From: Polytrichum commune
Taxonomy: Eukaryota; Streptophyta; Polytrichopsida; Polytrichales; Polytrichaceae
NCBI GenBank assembly: GCA_950295325.1
Contig: OX485805.1
Location: forward strand, 27,017,501-27,081,500
Direction of reading: 5' to 3'
DNA length: 64,000 nt
Each line of letters opens with the position of its first letter. Positions within the stretch are counted from its first letter, which is position 1. The notes under the pieces were generated by a model that made no database searches, was not told the DNA's origin, and saw only the letters and a list, made by a program, of their open reading frames with translations. The translations under genes were made by a program, and so were the position numbers. Shown here piece by piece: positions 23,654 to 35,758 of the stretch.

Positions 23654-24330
23654 CCCTCTTCCCACCCGACTTTACCATATAACCGAAGTCTTTCCTAAAA
23701 ATCGGGAAATATTCTCTTGATTATAGCAGAGGCATCCGGCTATCCCAATGCACCTACAAGAACTTGCTCCAGAGATTTTCAAGTAGGTTTTAGTTAAGTA
23801 GTTTTCACACATGTTCGTTGTTTTATCTACCATGCAATGACATGTTGGATAGTTTTTGTCCCATCCCTAAATGCCTTACTACTCATCTATCTTACCACTA
23901 GTTTTTGTTAATGAAGCTCCTCGTGCCCTCATAAGTTAACTAAGACTAAAAGCAACCAATCACAAGGGCAGGAAGTGACACTTTTAGAGGTCCTACATTC
24001 TTGCCTCATGTCTAGGTACCAATGGGAGGGTCGGTGCTTGAGGCTTAAAACCTCCACTTGGAAACCATGCCACATCATTTGCCAACTAGGCTCAGGACTA
24101 AATAGTGTTGATGGTGTGAAGGCCGTGTTTTTAGAACCAACTTTTAGGCTTATAGGCCGCCCACACCTGCTGGTGGGAGGGCCAGTCGCAGGCTCCCACC
24201 AGTAGGGGGCCACTTTTCAGAACATTTTCTGTAATGGCAGCGACTGGGTGCAACGAACGCCCAGCTTGCCCGTTCACTGTGAAAGCCGACCTAGCAGACA
24301 ATAAAATTTTCTGGACTATTAGGTTTCGTG
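23654..24330. other. Intergenic DNA, no gene supported
   Basis: Overlapping frames at 23929-24213 in both directions match no known family. A GC-rich stretch at 24150-24290 includes cccaccag, seen again in the hairpin at 25190-25255. Confidence 0.3.
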
Positions 24331-24506
24331 AACTACGATTGGGGAGAACCGGCAGTTAGTTACAAAACTACCGGATGATTTTGAAAAATAACCAGTGGAA
24401 GTTCAAGACTGCAGGAAAATTACCGAGCATGTTAGAGGAATTTATAGAATATACCCCAACTTAATAAAGGAAAACCGGAGGATGTCAACATGTAACTGGT
24501 TGGCCC
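24331..24506 (+). mobile_element. hAT-type MITE, family 1, copy D (3' truncated)
   Basis: Begins around gattggggagaaccgg and carries family blocks (aggaaaattaccgag, aaaaccgg, aacatgtaactggttgg), but stops before the expected tctccccgg end. Boundaries are approximate. Confidence 0.6.
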
Positions 24507-24754
24507 GAATTATCTTGTCTGTTTTTGACAATGAAACAAACTTGGTTCATTTTTCCTAAAATGAAGTGATATTTTAAAACTAAAAGTATATCTCAACTAC
24601 TACTAAATATTTTATTTTAGTATCATATGGTATTTTATGTCACATGTGGTAACTTTTTTATTGACACTTCGTATGAATAAGTTTAGTGCAAATATCACCA
24701 CCACAAGCTACTTTTGGTTCATCCACCTTTGGTATATTCTGCATCCTAAAATTC

Positions 24755-25189
24755 ATGTTATGAAATGTCGTCATGGATGATTGAAATTTGGATGAAAATT
24801 CACCTAATAAGTGACAATAATTGCAACAATGTAAACCTATAATGTCTAATTTCCTTTTTTAGAAGAAATAACAAATGATGTTTGGTTTACACTTAGTGTC
24901 GGTGAAACTACATGGGCGGTTTACAATTACACTATTTTGTCTAATATGTGTGGGTTACCATTTGGAGTTACATATTGCTACAACATTTAACTAAGAGTAT
25001 CATTTTTTACCCAAATACTAATTGTAAACCGCGGTGTAATGTCACCAACACTATATGTCAACCCAACATTATGGGTCATTCCTTGTTATTTTTATAGGGG
25101 AATATAGATTCATAGTGTTGCAATTACTGTCACTTACCAAGTGAACTTTCATCCAAATTTCAATCATCCAACACAATATTTCATCATAC
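24755..25189. repeat. Foldback repeat, ~200-bp arms
   Basis: The left arm (about 24755-24960) contains gatgattgaaatttggatga and aagtgacaataattgcaaca. The right arm (about 24990-25189) carries the complement of both in reversed order. The arms also share gcggtttacaattac near the centre, so only a short spacer remains. A relative of the left arm is at 40660-40745, with an upstream block shared between 24597-24700 and 40500-40620. Confidence 0.75.
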
Positions 25190-25255
25190 CCACACATACT
25201 GGTGGCAGCGAACAGTTTTCGCCCGTTCGCTGCCGCCGCCCACCAGTATGTGTGG
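25190..25255. repeat. GC-rich hairpin at the edge of the foldback
   Basis: The outer arms are exact 16-mers, ccacacatactggtgg and its complement. Inner arms cagcgaac/gttcgctg close a loop agttttcgccc, leaving a 7-nt bulge on one side. It is palindromic and could extrude or form an RNA stem. Confidence 0.8.
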
Positions 25256-25584
25256 GGGGCCTATTGGCTAAAGTCAAGTGGGAAGGGGGCATCATAAGAT
25301 TAGTAAGAACCCATTTAATGAACAACGAGTGAATTCCACGTACATAGAACGGCACGAGACTGGAGTGGAGGGATCATGACTCCTTTGTAGGAATCAAACT
25401 CCTGTCTGTCTGTTTGTGTAGAATTATAGGGCAATCTGAAAAGGTCACCGTGTATCTTTGTATGTATTCTCTAGTCACACACAAAGTGAGCTTATACAAC
25501 ACCCTCACGCCACCTTCCTCACTTCCTTCCTTCCTTCTAAGTTCTCGCTTGAGTTGCCTTCCTGTGTTGCTTTATTCCTTCATT

Positions 25585-26545
25585 CCTACAAACCCTGTGC
25601 ATCTTCTCAATTCCCTGCCACCTGCAAGGTAAGCAGACAATCCCCTTCACTCCAAATTTCCATCTTAAAATTGATTTGTTGGGTTCATACCATGCCTCTG
25701 ATTCCTGGAGTTAGTTTTCAGTGAGTGTGGGGTGTTATGTATGTAGGAATCGGTCACTTGTCCACTTAAGTTGGATTCTCTTCAAAAAAATTGGGACTGG
25801 ATCCGAACTTGGTCATGTCAGCTTCCACAGTTAATTAACATCCCAGTTGATCGATCAGCATTTGATGTGGCAACCAGATTTTTGTTGTGATATGTATTAT
25901 GTAGGTACAAGTGTTCTAAGTTACGGTGACTGAATTGTTCCTTCATGATACCAAACTCACACAAACCCTGTGCATCTTCTAAATTCTCTGCCACCTGCAA
26001 GGTATGCTCCTCTTGGGGGAGAAATCAATTACGTCCTTCACTACGATTCTTGTTTTTTAAAATCACTGTTTCAAATTCACTTGTTGGGCTCATGTATGCC
26101 ACTTGATAGGGTTTACGTGCGTAAAATTTTCACTATTTTTCCACTTTTGGGATGGATCCAGACTTGGTCGTGTCAGCTTGAAGGACTAGGCTTTGTGAAT
26201 GTTGCTAACAGTTAACCGCCCTTGACCACCCAGTTGCGCGAGCAACATTTGACGTGGCAACCACATTTTGTTGTGATATATATATTATGTAGTATAAATC
26301 TTCTAAATTAAGGTGACTTAAATTATTCCTTCGATTCATGTTTGAAAATTCACTTGTTGGGGTTTGTGTGTAATTTTTCACTAATTGTCCACGTTGGATT
26401 CTCTGCAAACATTCTGAAGGACTAGGCTTATGGATGTTGCTAATAGTTAACCACCTTTGACCACCCAGTTGTGCGATCAAGATATGACTTGGCACTCACA
26501 TTCTGTTGTGATATATATAATGTAGGTACAAATGTTTTGAGTTAA
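25585..26545. repeat. Diverged tandem duplication, about three units
   Basis: The block caaaccctgtgcatcttct ... ctgccacctgcaaggta occurs at about 25585 and 25965. A downstream block containing gtggcaac(c)a, ttgttgtgatat and attatgtag occurs near 25865, 26250 and 26490. Unit lengths are about 380 and 240 bp. It lies upstream of the 67-aa ORF gene; no coding signal was found. Confidence 0.7.
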
Positions 26546-27554
26546 GGTGGCTGAGATTATCCTCAACAGCAGGGGCTCAACTTGTAATCGCTTCATGCAC
26601 AATATGGCGTCCCTCAAACCGCCAACTGGCCTTCCAGTAAGGATGTTGCATACCTTTTTGACTCTCTTTATGAAAAGTTGTTGCTTTTTGAAAAATAAGT
26701 TGAGTTTTGTTAACCTGAATTTAATTTTCCCAACGATGGGTATGGGCTATGGGGTGATCTTTCTGATTGATACTTTGCAGGTTTTTTTCTGTCACCGTGT
26801 TGCTACTTTTATTAAGGCCCTGAAGGTCTAGGATTGGTGTAGATGGTGATACTGTTGACAGTGGTACAACTCCCATTATCCTAGATGTTGGGACCGAGGT
26901 GATTATGAACTTCAGGGCCCATGTGTTTGCAGTTTGATTGAGGGGCCTGATATAACTTTTATGTTACTCCTCTTAAGTTAGTTTATAGAGCTCTTTAAAG
27001 TGGTGGAGGAAAGATCACTGGAGAATATAATATGATTTATCTAGTTTTAGAGTGTTGACATGAGTTTAAATGAGGTTTAAAAGTCAATATGATGTTCAAT
27101 GAGGCAGTTGAAGACTGCCCACTTTGCATAGACTGAGAATTTTCACAAACTTCTTTGTTGCTCATAACCGGTGTGAGGAATTTTGATGATGTGGTGCCTT
27201 TGTAAAGTGTTATGAAGAGGATGGTCATCACCCCACAGCCATATCCCTTCTCAATTGATGTACTACTATAAACCACAAATAAATGATATGAAATCTTGAT
27301 TGCTCACTTAGCTCAATTCCTTGCACCCATTATGTATGTTAACCTTGACACGTGTCACCCAACTATGGGCTGTAGCTAGTTGCCTTCATGACCCGGGCAC
27401 TCCTCATGTTGGTTATCATACTCATAACTGTGCCAAAGTGCTGGTGTGGTTCGCACCAGCCACTCCAAAGGAAAATTTATTTGGAATTTTGATCTATTTT
27501 TATTGAGATTTACGGGGTGCTTATATAGTGGTTGCCTAATGTCACAGGTTGCGA
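26546..27554. other. Intergenic DNA, no gene supported
   Basis: A 94-codon frame at 26547-26831 has no recognisable domain, and neither does the rest. The region may contain 5' non-coding exons of the gene starting at 27555. Confidence 0.3.
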
Positions 27555-28263
27555 ATGGCGATCTGCGACAATCTAACTTCTTTTCCTTCACTCCACTTGA
27601 CCGATGTGGAGCTGCTGCTTCGCCAACGTCACGAAATGTCAAAGTGAGGGCACCCAACAATCAGCCTAAAATTTACGTGAAACTAGTGGGTCTTTACAAA
27701 CCCTACCAGGGGTTTGATAGATTGTCACAGAAAATATTCTCTGTCATGATTTTTTTCTATGCAAGTTCTCATTTTGGTCTAGTCACTAGAAGGGTCAGTC
27801 ACCATCCAAATGATCATTATCTAACATATTTTCCAAGGGTCAAAGAGTATGCACATCATTGAAGAACTTTGCCAGGTGGACCATAAGCCAGTTTATGAAC
27901 GAGGTGGATATGTATAAATGTATGGGTCACCCTAAGAAACTTTGGGGTGGAGGGCATAATCGCTTCCCGAGTGGGATCTGTAAAGGAGGTAAAAAAAGAT
28001 TCCAATCTAAAATCTACCAGCCAAATACACATACTGTAGTTCCCTGGTATATTTATATTGGATTTCTTGAATTTCTAAATCGCAGGTGACCATTATTTTT
28101 TATCTCAAGTATTACTCTCTTAACCCTCATCCCTTGATATTTTCACAGATTTCAAGAGGACGCTGTCTGGTCATTCAAGCAAGCAAATGTCCTTTTGGAT
28201 TTCAGAGACCTGTTGGCAATGGTAACCGAGAACCATTATTGGAATCAACCAATGTGGCAATGA
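27555..28263 (+). CDS. Possible small two-exon gene, 67 aa, unknown function
   Basis: Exon 1 27555-27643 ends at a good donor (AA|GTGAGG, phase 2). Exon 2 28149-28263 follows a pyrimidine-rich acceptor (tttcacag). The joined frame gives 67 aa: MAICDNLTSFPSLHLTDVEL at the start and TENHYWNQPMWQ at the end. The middle, spanning the junction, is amphipathic with a Leu/Phe periodicity (FKQANVLLDFRDLLAMV). The composition is protein-like and the phases agree, but I recognise no family. The intron carries a copy of a repeat seen again at about 30695-30830. The stop overlaps the tentative ATG of the next gene, so one of the two ends may be wrong. Confidence 0.45.
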
Positions 28264-31200
28264 CGAGTCCTCCTATCACAAGTCCTTATGCACCAGCCCC
28301 ATCTGCCGAAGCGCCGGATGCTGTGAACTTGGGCCCTGGTGCAATTCTAAACCCACCGTAAAGAGCTTTGAATTTGAAGCCGAAATATTGAAACCTTGAA
28401 ACATATAAAGCATGATAATTAGATGTTCATGATATTCTCGAGTGGTTGAATTGAGACACCTCCCATTAGATTTTTTGCATCCCTTGCAACATATTTCAAG
28501 ATATTGTGGAAATGATTATTTTTCGCATATTGATTAAGTTGAATTTAGACAATGTGTGTTGGTTTCACGTCCTAAGACATACGACAATGAGGCGCAGACC
28601 TAATAAGAGCTTGCCACTAGCCAATATTCGGCTTTTTGATCTTAGAAATGAGGGTGGTCCTAATTCTTGGAGATTGGATCCTTGAGCCCAAGTTAGAAAG
28701 GGTGCAAGCTCACAAGGATTATCTTTGTGTGTATTACAATGGCTTGCCACCACTAAATTTCTCTATTCTATGTTGTAGCGGAGTCCAACATGGCATGTAA
28801 CCTCCGGAGGTGCAATGTTCTTAGGTAGCCTATTTAAGTTCCGGGACAAATGGAATAGGTCTTAGCTATATCCGGATAAATAAGGAATGATTCCATTTGG
28901 GCATGCTATGCTTCAATTGAATGTTGGTAGATGGGCAAAGGTTTTGTCCAAAGATAGGCAACAATGACATGTCGACTAATATTGAGAAGTAATCTAGTTG
29001 GCTAACATTATTTATGCCTCAGGTACATTCGAGTACTTACCACTGAAAGTGCCATATAAGATGATGATGGGCTTGGAGCCTCTGGACATGAAAAATTGGA
29101 TTGAGATTGACGTGTTTTACGACGAAGAAATGGCCTTGCGACGGGAAATTCTGGAGACTCGAAAGTCAGTTGCCATCGCAAGCCGAGCCGAAGCCACGGA
29201 GGCGAATTGGGAGGTGCTGGAGATGTTGGCAGAGTTTCTTCCGATGCGGTTTCCAGACCGGTTTGCGCAAAGTGGAAATACATTGCATAATTTGTCAAGT
29301 GGAGAATCTTTCAACATTTTGGATAGGAAACTTGACCCACTTGAAGTCGCGGCACGTCTCATCCAGGTGGGTGTTGGGAATCTCATCTCAAAATGCAAGT
29401 GGCGGGCTTTTACTGTGAGTTAGTGACGTTACATACCCTGAAGGGTTTGATATCTTTGTGGTACTAAATCAACTTTTTGCTAATAGCGATTCATTCAGCA
29501 TGACTGCTTCATCCCACACTTCATCCATTTGGATCTTGCAACTATTGAATATAGAACCAAAAGAGAAATATTGCAACGTCTTTGATTGGTAGGCATTGAT
29601 TTAATGTTGGAGTCTGATGTGAAATCATTGGTATATCTGGATATAGAGGTTTGTGATGCTGCGCCCTTCAGGCCCTTAATTCATTATACCACATCCAGAG
29701 TTGCAACATACCTATATTAGCAAGGCCATTTATTAGCAAGGCCTTCCACCAGTCGGTTATTTTCCACCTTAGTTCTGATGGTAGTAAAAGCGGGCCTAAT
29801 TCAGTTAAATGGCTATCTATGTTTCAGTGGAGCATGGTCAATAGTCAACATAACTTAAGGGACCTATATGATCATTTTTTAAGAAAGAGAATCTTCACTT
29901 TGAGAATGGGTAGGATATTGATACGAACTCCGGAAATCAGAAGGAAAATGGCTATGGACACAATTTGGATTTGCATATCATCTCACACTAATTGTATATT
30001 TCATATCTACGAGAAGTGGGTGCAGAGCTAAAAGTGTTTGTTTAAGGCCCACTTACCTTAGTGTTAGCTGTCCCTTGCAGGAGGACATCTGCTTGCTTAT
30101 GCCAGTGGATGGTGTATTGAGGTTGGTGTCGGGTGCAGTGCTATTTCCACAGAGGTGGCATTTGCTCGAGAAATTGGGCATGGACATGATTGGAATTCAC
30201 ATGCCGGTGCCATTATACGAGGATGAGATTGGGCCATCCGTAAACCACTTCATGAACCGATTGAAGGTGGGAAAACCTGTGTGGCGTGCCAATTGGACCA
30301 TTGTGGACGATCCTACTCTCTTCCAACCTCTGAATGAGGTAGGAATCTTCCTCAAATTAGTCATACCTCTACATCGTAGCAAGAAGAGATGACTCCGATG
30401 GTGCCTCTGGTGTGAATTATGGTGTTGCTTCACCTTCAAATTGTTCTAAGTCTATATGTAATCCCAAACCGGTATCACAAGAATTTGAAGGCCCTCGAAG
30501 ATTATTGCCTCCTTTCAAAAGTGAATGTCTTGAACGGCCACAAGACAAGCCTGCGCGTATCTATCTTCCCAAAGGGCAAGCCCCTAGGGTTCCTACATAG
30601 GCGGTAGAAAACATCCGGTTCACCCGGATACCTCCACATTGATTCGGTGGACCATAGGTGGTAATGTGCATCAAAATCAAGTGTTATCGGAAAGGTTATG
30701 CATATCATTTAAAAGATTTTGAGCAATTTGTTGGATCATATGACATGTTCTGACGGAGGTGGATGTGTTTGAATGTGTGGTTCACCTTAAGAAACTTTGG
30801 GTGGAGGGCATGTATTATCTCTTCCCGATGGAAATTATGCAATGCTAGCACTTTGTGAGTGAGGCACTCAACATGTTGAGTGTGAAGAGGCTTTATCAAA
30901 CAACCTGAGTAGTATTTTATTCTAGTGAAGTTAAGACTCCTGTCTCTTTTACTTTTTGGAAGTCTAAACTCTAAAAATTACATGTAGGCTACTACCACAT
31001 GAGTTACGGATGCTAATGGCTGATGAGTTCATTTCATGTATGATGCTCAGGAGGATATTTATGCTGCTATACAAGGCAAAGTGAGGAATCCGAATGGCTT
31101 TTCTATTGATATTGGAAATGCGGGTTCACGTCTCTACACACGTTGTGAAAGAGAAACTCTGATCCGTCTTCCAAGGTGAGACAGCTCCATCTCTATGAGC

Positions 31201-31606
31201 ATACTACCATGTGCAATTAAAAAATCATGGTTACCATGTTTCATTATGATTTTTTGTCGGAATCTAAATAAGATGTATTGCCTATACTGTTGAATGGTTC
31301 CTCCTTCGGCTTTTAGTAAATACTCTGGTTGAGAGCCACTTAAATACCATGTGGATATTGTAGTTTGGCATACAACAGATGAATCATGAATCACCTTCTC
31401 GTATATACTTGTGCAGAACTGGAGCAATTTTATTCACTATTCGGACATACATAAAACCATTGAGTGTCTTTGAGTCCCGGCCAACATTAGCAGCGAAGAT
31501 GGTTCGAGCTTTGGAAGCTTTACCTGAATCCATATACAAGTACAAGACGATGGCTGGCTTCTACAATGTTGCCCTAGAGTATCTTGAAAAATGTGCGGGG
31601 CTCTGA
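28260..31606 (+). CDS. Haem-dependent oxidative N-demethylase-like protein (DUF3445 family)
   Basis: Well-supported exons: 29023-29366, 30081-30338, 31051-31175, 31417-31606, with GT/AG borders and matching phases. Family pattern in order: KVPYKMMMGLEPLDMKNWIE, LPMRFPDRF, LDPLEVAARLIQ, EDICLL, LVSGAVLFPQRWHLLEKLG, IHMPVPLYE, WRANWTIVDDPTLFQPL, then LIRLPRTGAILFTIRTYIKPL. Bacterial and fungal relatives are haem proteins that oxidatively demethylate amines; the plant role is not established. The N-terminus is uncertain. An exon 28260-28338 (Pro/Ala-rich, donor CTG|GTGCAA) fits the phase and would give 331 aa, but an unseen exon between 28340 and 29020 is equally possible. The intron after exon 30081-30338 holds a repeat shared with the upstream gene's intron. 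Confidence 0.8.
29855..30062 (+). repeat. Dispersed repeat, second copy at about 41885-42080
   Basis: Shared blocks in the same order: aagaaagagaatcttcact, acacaatttggat, ctacgagaagtggg, gcagagct, taaggccca / taagaccca. One copy lies in an intron of the N-demethylase-like gene, the other just upstream of the P450. Part of the block is also present at 47150-47215 and 60590-60650. Confidence 0.7.
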
Positions 31607-31796
31607 TTGCTATTGTTGGAATGATTTATGTTAACTAATTCATTAGACTTAGTGCAAAGGCAACCACGACAGTGGGTTTCTTTTACACAAGCGAGTCTTC
31701 TTCGATTGTGGAGATGGGTAGATTACAGATGAAAATTAACGGTGAAATTCCTTTGTATATAGGTATCTAGGATAGGGCTAGAATGGCTGTAGGTTT

Positions 31797-32030
31797 GAAC
31801 CTATGGGAGTGACAATTGTATAGGATGTAAATACCAAGGCAGATGGCATGGTGCTTATTGTGTGATAGTGATTCCTACGGAAGTACCTTATGTGTACATG
31901 TAGATTTAATGACTGTAGGTTTGAACCTATGGGAGTGACAATTGTATAGGATGTAAATACCAAGGCAGATGGCGTGGTACTTATTGTGTGATAGTGATTC
32001 CCACAGAAATACCTTATGTGTACATGTAGG
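31797..32030. repeat. Recent 116-bp tandem duplication
   Basis: Units 31797-31912 and 31913-32030 are nearly identical, sharing ctgtaggtttgaacctatgg and ccaaggcagatggc, with a handful of substitutions. They lie just past the N-demethylase-like stop, probably in or beyond the 3' UTR. Confidence 0.9.
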
Positions 32031-34054
32031 ATTTTAGTGTCTGGTGGCATCATATCAATATTAAAGGCTCCGTGATGCTCCATCCAACAGTTGATGACAA
32101 TATATGATTTAGGTAGCGAAAAACACAACCCAAATAATATTGATATATCTATTTAGAACCTATGATTTGTATTGTCAAATGTGCATTGGTTAAATTTGGA
32201 TATTGAGATGGTTGATAAGTTGTTTATTTGAATGTTGACATGTACCGGGGTAGTGAAAATTGTCCCCTACATGTTCATTTTGAAGAATAAGTGAAGAGGA
32301 GATAAATTGCTTGTCTTGCACATGGGTTGGGATGGCAAATACCTTGGGTTGAACACTTTGGAGTTCATCACAAAAGGCATAAGCCATCTTTGATTTTAGG
32401 TTGTCAATGAAATTGTTGTGCAGTGGCATGAATATTATAAACTTGGAGGTCTTTTGTTATGCATGTTAGGCTCTGGTTGAACTTTTAGGGAGTCATCATT
32501 TCTTGGTTGAGAATTGATTCCCATTGAGGACATCACTGAATTTGAGGGTGCTTTGGTATGTTTGTCAGGCTCTATTTACATGCATAGGGATTCGAAACCT
32601 TTTCTACTTGATGAAGTGATATTAATTTGTGGAAAGAATAGGTTTGATGTGGTGATCGTAAACTTTTAGCATTTTTGATGGTGGTGGACTACTAAGGCAC
32701 TATATTGAAAGTTCGCAAGATTCAATGTGTAAGAATAAGTTATGTGGAAAGTCAAAATTGAAATGTGGGAATGCCTAGATTCGAAAAACATCACGTCTGG
32801 CAGAAGGATTACATGACCTCATAAAGAACAATTGAAAATTCACACTGCAATGAATCCAACAACTCAAAACAAAGCGCCACATGATCACTCAGAAAACATT
32901 CCAGAGCCAAGTCACGTGTCACAATCGCTGCGAACGAGATAATTGCATGCAAACAAATACCAAGTATTCAACATGCTTATCCTGCAATAGCTATGAAATA
33001 CATCAAGATATGTATCATCAACACATACGACTGGGTAGATTAAACAAGTTCTTGCAATTGAGATGAAGAAATAATTGTGGTTTAAAACCACTTTCTTATC
33101 AAAATGAAAGGTGAAACAATTTTTTTTGGGAAAATGGTCTCGAATGTAGGAGACCAATCAGTTGCCAGTGGATACAAGTTGCTCCAGTTTTCAAGCCACT
33201 GTTTGCACATCTTCTTGAGATCTATTAGTAATAAGATGTGTCCATGATGTCAATCTTGCTCAACGGATCTTGTGATGATCACTTTCCATGTCTCTTCTGT
33301 TGGGGTCCAATTTATGTCATTTCGATACTATTGCATGGTCGATGCTGCCATAGTATATTATTAAATAAACTCTCGTCAAGAGAAAGGATACTCTAAACCT
33401 CCACCAGCACCACTATTAAATGGGCTTAACTTAGTATTTGTGTAAAATTGGCTTAACTTAGTAATGGTAGAGGGGTCCATTTAAAACCTAGGTCCCCTAT
33501 ATATTTACATTTGATTTATCCCAACTTAATCTTAGTAGACTAGTCTCTGATGTTAATTTGTTTAAAAAGAATGAAGTTTGTGTAAGAAATATTCACCTTC
33601 AACTTACATGGTTGTCACAAATCTTTGCATGTAAACTACAAAACTTATGTAAGTTTTAAGGTGGTGTTCTTAAAGTTTATATATCTTATATCATTGTATA
33701 AATCAAACTTTCGTCAATAGTATCTTCAACTACAACAACTCACGAAGAACTTACTTATAATCTTGGAGTTTACTAGATCTTACTTGAACACAATGTGAGC
33801 TATACGAGGGCGACGGAAGAAATGGAGAGAGGAGGGAAAGTTACAATCCCATTACAAGGAAGTAGGAGAGGACGGAAGGAAGCAAGTTCATACTTGTTTT
33901 TGTTCGACTATATATATGCACTAGACATCTTTCCAACGACATGGCACCTCTACAGTGATCCTTTTCTTTGAACATTTATGGGATACTGTTCGAAACAGAG
34001 GTGAACAAAATATGTAGAGGTGAACCGATCATCTTTGGTACGTTCAATATCTCA
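32031..34054. other. Intergenic DNA, no gene seen
   Basis: AT-rich with only short chance ORFs. No repeats were resolved by eye. Confidence 0.35.
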
Positions 34055-35758
34055 TCACTGTGAGGGATCCAAATTGTTGTCACTTTTCAATCCATCTTGT
34101 TGACTCGACTTATCACACGATCCCTCGCTCATGCTGCCTTGTGAATTAATCAAGTGTTCAGTAGTGACATTCTTCACGTGATTGTCACCTGAGAGGCCGG
34201 AGCTCACAGGAGTTGCGGAGCTATTTAGACTTACTTGATGATGATGATGATGACATGGACCGATCCCATTGACATGATCAATGAAGTGACCGCGCGGATG
34301 ATAAAAGCTTGGGCCTCGAAAACGGCCAAACACCGGCGGTGGGCCAAGCGGTAGACTAGCCGGAGTGAGGCCACGGTGATCGAATTGGGCCGAACCGGCA
34401 AAACCATCCAAATTGGTTTCACTGGTTGAGCCGAATATTGGAGCAGAAGTGCGAAGAGGATGATTTTTTGACTCATCATTAGAAGGATGGTGATGAAGGT
34501 CGGAATACGGAATTGGAGGCTCACAAATTGGGCAGGAGTTCATAGGAGGTTGGACACCAAGGTGGTGAGGATTGCGAGAAATTTGAGGTGGTCCGTGACT
34601 AATCTCGCAGGCAGGCCAGGGTAGCCCAAAAGGAGGCCAAGATGGAGGTGGTGGTCTACAAAGAATTTGGCAATCACCAGTATGATGACATGGACCGATC
34701 CCATCGACATTAATGGCATTACCGCAATGATAAAATTGTGGGCCTCGAAATCCGCCCAAAGACAGTGGGAGGCCAAACGGTAGGGCTGGAGCAGGGCCAT
34801 GATTTAAATGGTGGAGCGAAAAAATTCCATCCAATTTGAATCCACCATCGTTACATGGAGGCGTGCTGTTGGAGTCAAATATTGGTGCAGGTCCAGCACG
34901 AAAAGGACAATTCTTCGTCTCATCATCAGAAAGATGATAGTAAAGATGAAAAAAAGGAATTGGAGTCTCGCAGATTGAACATGAGGGAGGATGGACACAA
35001 GCGTTGCGAGGAATTTGATGCGGTCCGTGACAAAAGTTGCAGGGAGGCTGGGGTAGCCCAAAAGGAGGCCGCGATGGAGGTGATTGTCCGCAAGTTCGAT
35101 GATGAGGAGGAGGTGGTGGTGGTGGTAGCAGTGGTCCACGAAGAATCTGATAATGGTGGGGATGGCCTAGTGGCGATGGAAATTTTAGCTCAACTCGAGG
35201 CGGAGGCGGAGGCGGAGGCGGAGGCGGGGGTCCACAAATCCAACAAAAATTTCCAAGATTGGGAAGATTGTCGGGGTGGTGAAATTGGAAAGGGGGGAAC
35301 ATCGGAGGTGGGAATTCTCGGCTCTCGCCAAGATGCAGTGCGAGATCTGCAAAAGGAGGAAGAGCAGGAGGATGACTAGGTAATTGTACACATGTTTGAT
35401 CACAATCTGCGAAAGCATTGAAATTCGGAGCCGTGAAAAATGTGCTGGGAGTTGGCGGATGAAAAGGAACAAAAGAAGCTGATGGTGGCCAAGATTGACC
35501 AAACAGGGACGATCCCGTGGGATCCACCGGACTCGAACTCGGACTATGATGAATTAAATCAAGCGGGCTTAACGCAGGAGCATTAAACGGTAGTCGGCAA
35601 TGTGAGCGGCCAAGATGGCCGTTTGGAGGAGGACAAAATGCAAAAGGGGGCGGTGGGGGGTGGCAATATTGGTGATGGTGGGGAAATCCACTACCACAAC
35701 CAGGACCGCCACCCACCGCCACCGGCATCGGCATCGTGGTGTCTGTGACGACTGTCAT
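34055..35758 (-). CDS. Pro/His-rich protein with internal duplication and repeated C-x2-C pairs
   Basis: Uninterrupted frame of 567 aa from the first in-frame ATG (35758). The frame stays open upstream past a GTG at 35812 to a possible acceptor (gtttcag) near 35828, so a 5' exon is possible. Proline and histidine dominate, with long Pro runs near residues 176-187 and 212-218 encoded by a GGCGGA-type repeat at 35197-35229. Residues of about 231-356 and 376-503 are two diverged copies of one unit: PPFGLP, C-x2-C, DDE/NDE, F(R)G(P)xFYH, NGIGPCHH. Three C-x2-C pairs occur: CWIC (172-175), CSIC (260-263) and CPIC (409-412). The last two are followed by His at a fixed distance (C-x2-C-x11-H), which could bind metal. 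The C-terminus is Ser/Asn-rich and polar. There is no signal peptide. I know no matching family; a nuclear or metal-binding disordered protein is a guess. Confidence 0.65.
   Translation of the reverse strand: MTVVTDTTMPMPVAVGGGPGCGSGFPHHHQYCHPPPPPFAFCPPPNGHLGRSHCRLPFNAPALSPLDLIHHSPSSSPVDPTGSSLFGQSWPPSASFVPFHPPTPSTFFTAPNFNAFADCDQTCVQLPSHPPALPPFADLALHLGESREFPPPMFPPFQFHHPDNLPNLGNFCWICGPPPPPPPPPPPRVELKFPSPLGHPHHYQILRGPLLPPPPPPPHHRTCGQSPPSRPPFGLPQPPCNFCHGPHQIPRNACVHPPSCSICETPIPFFHLYYHLSDDETKNCPFRAGPAPIFDSNSTPPCNDGGFKLDGIFSLHHLNHGPAPALPFGLPLSLGGFRGPQFYHCGNAINVDGIGPCHHTGDCQILCRPPPPSWPPFGLPWPACEISHGPPQISRNPHHLGVQPPMNSCPICEPPIPYSDLHHHPSNDESKNHPLRTSAPIFGSTSETNLDGFAGSAQFDHRGLTPASLPLGPPPVFGRFRGPSFYHPRGHFIDHVNGIGPCHHHHHQVSLNSSATPVSSGLSGDNHVKNVTTEHLINSQGSMSEGSCDKSSQQDGLKSDNNLDPSQ

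Noticed and set aside
34855-35379. 174-codon Glu/Asp-rich ORF on the plus strand
   Set aside because: It is the antisense shadow of the Pro/His-rich gene on the minus strand; its charged runs are the complement of proline codons.
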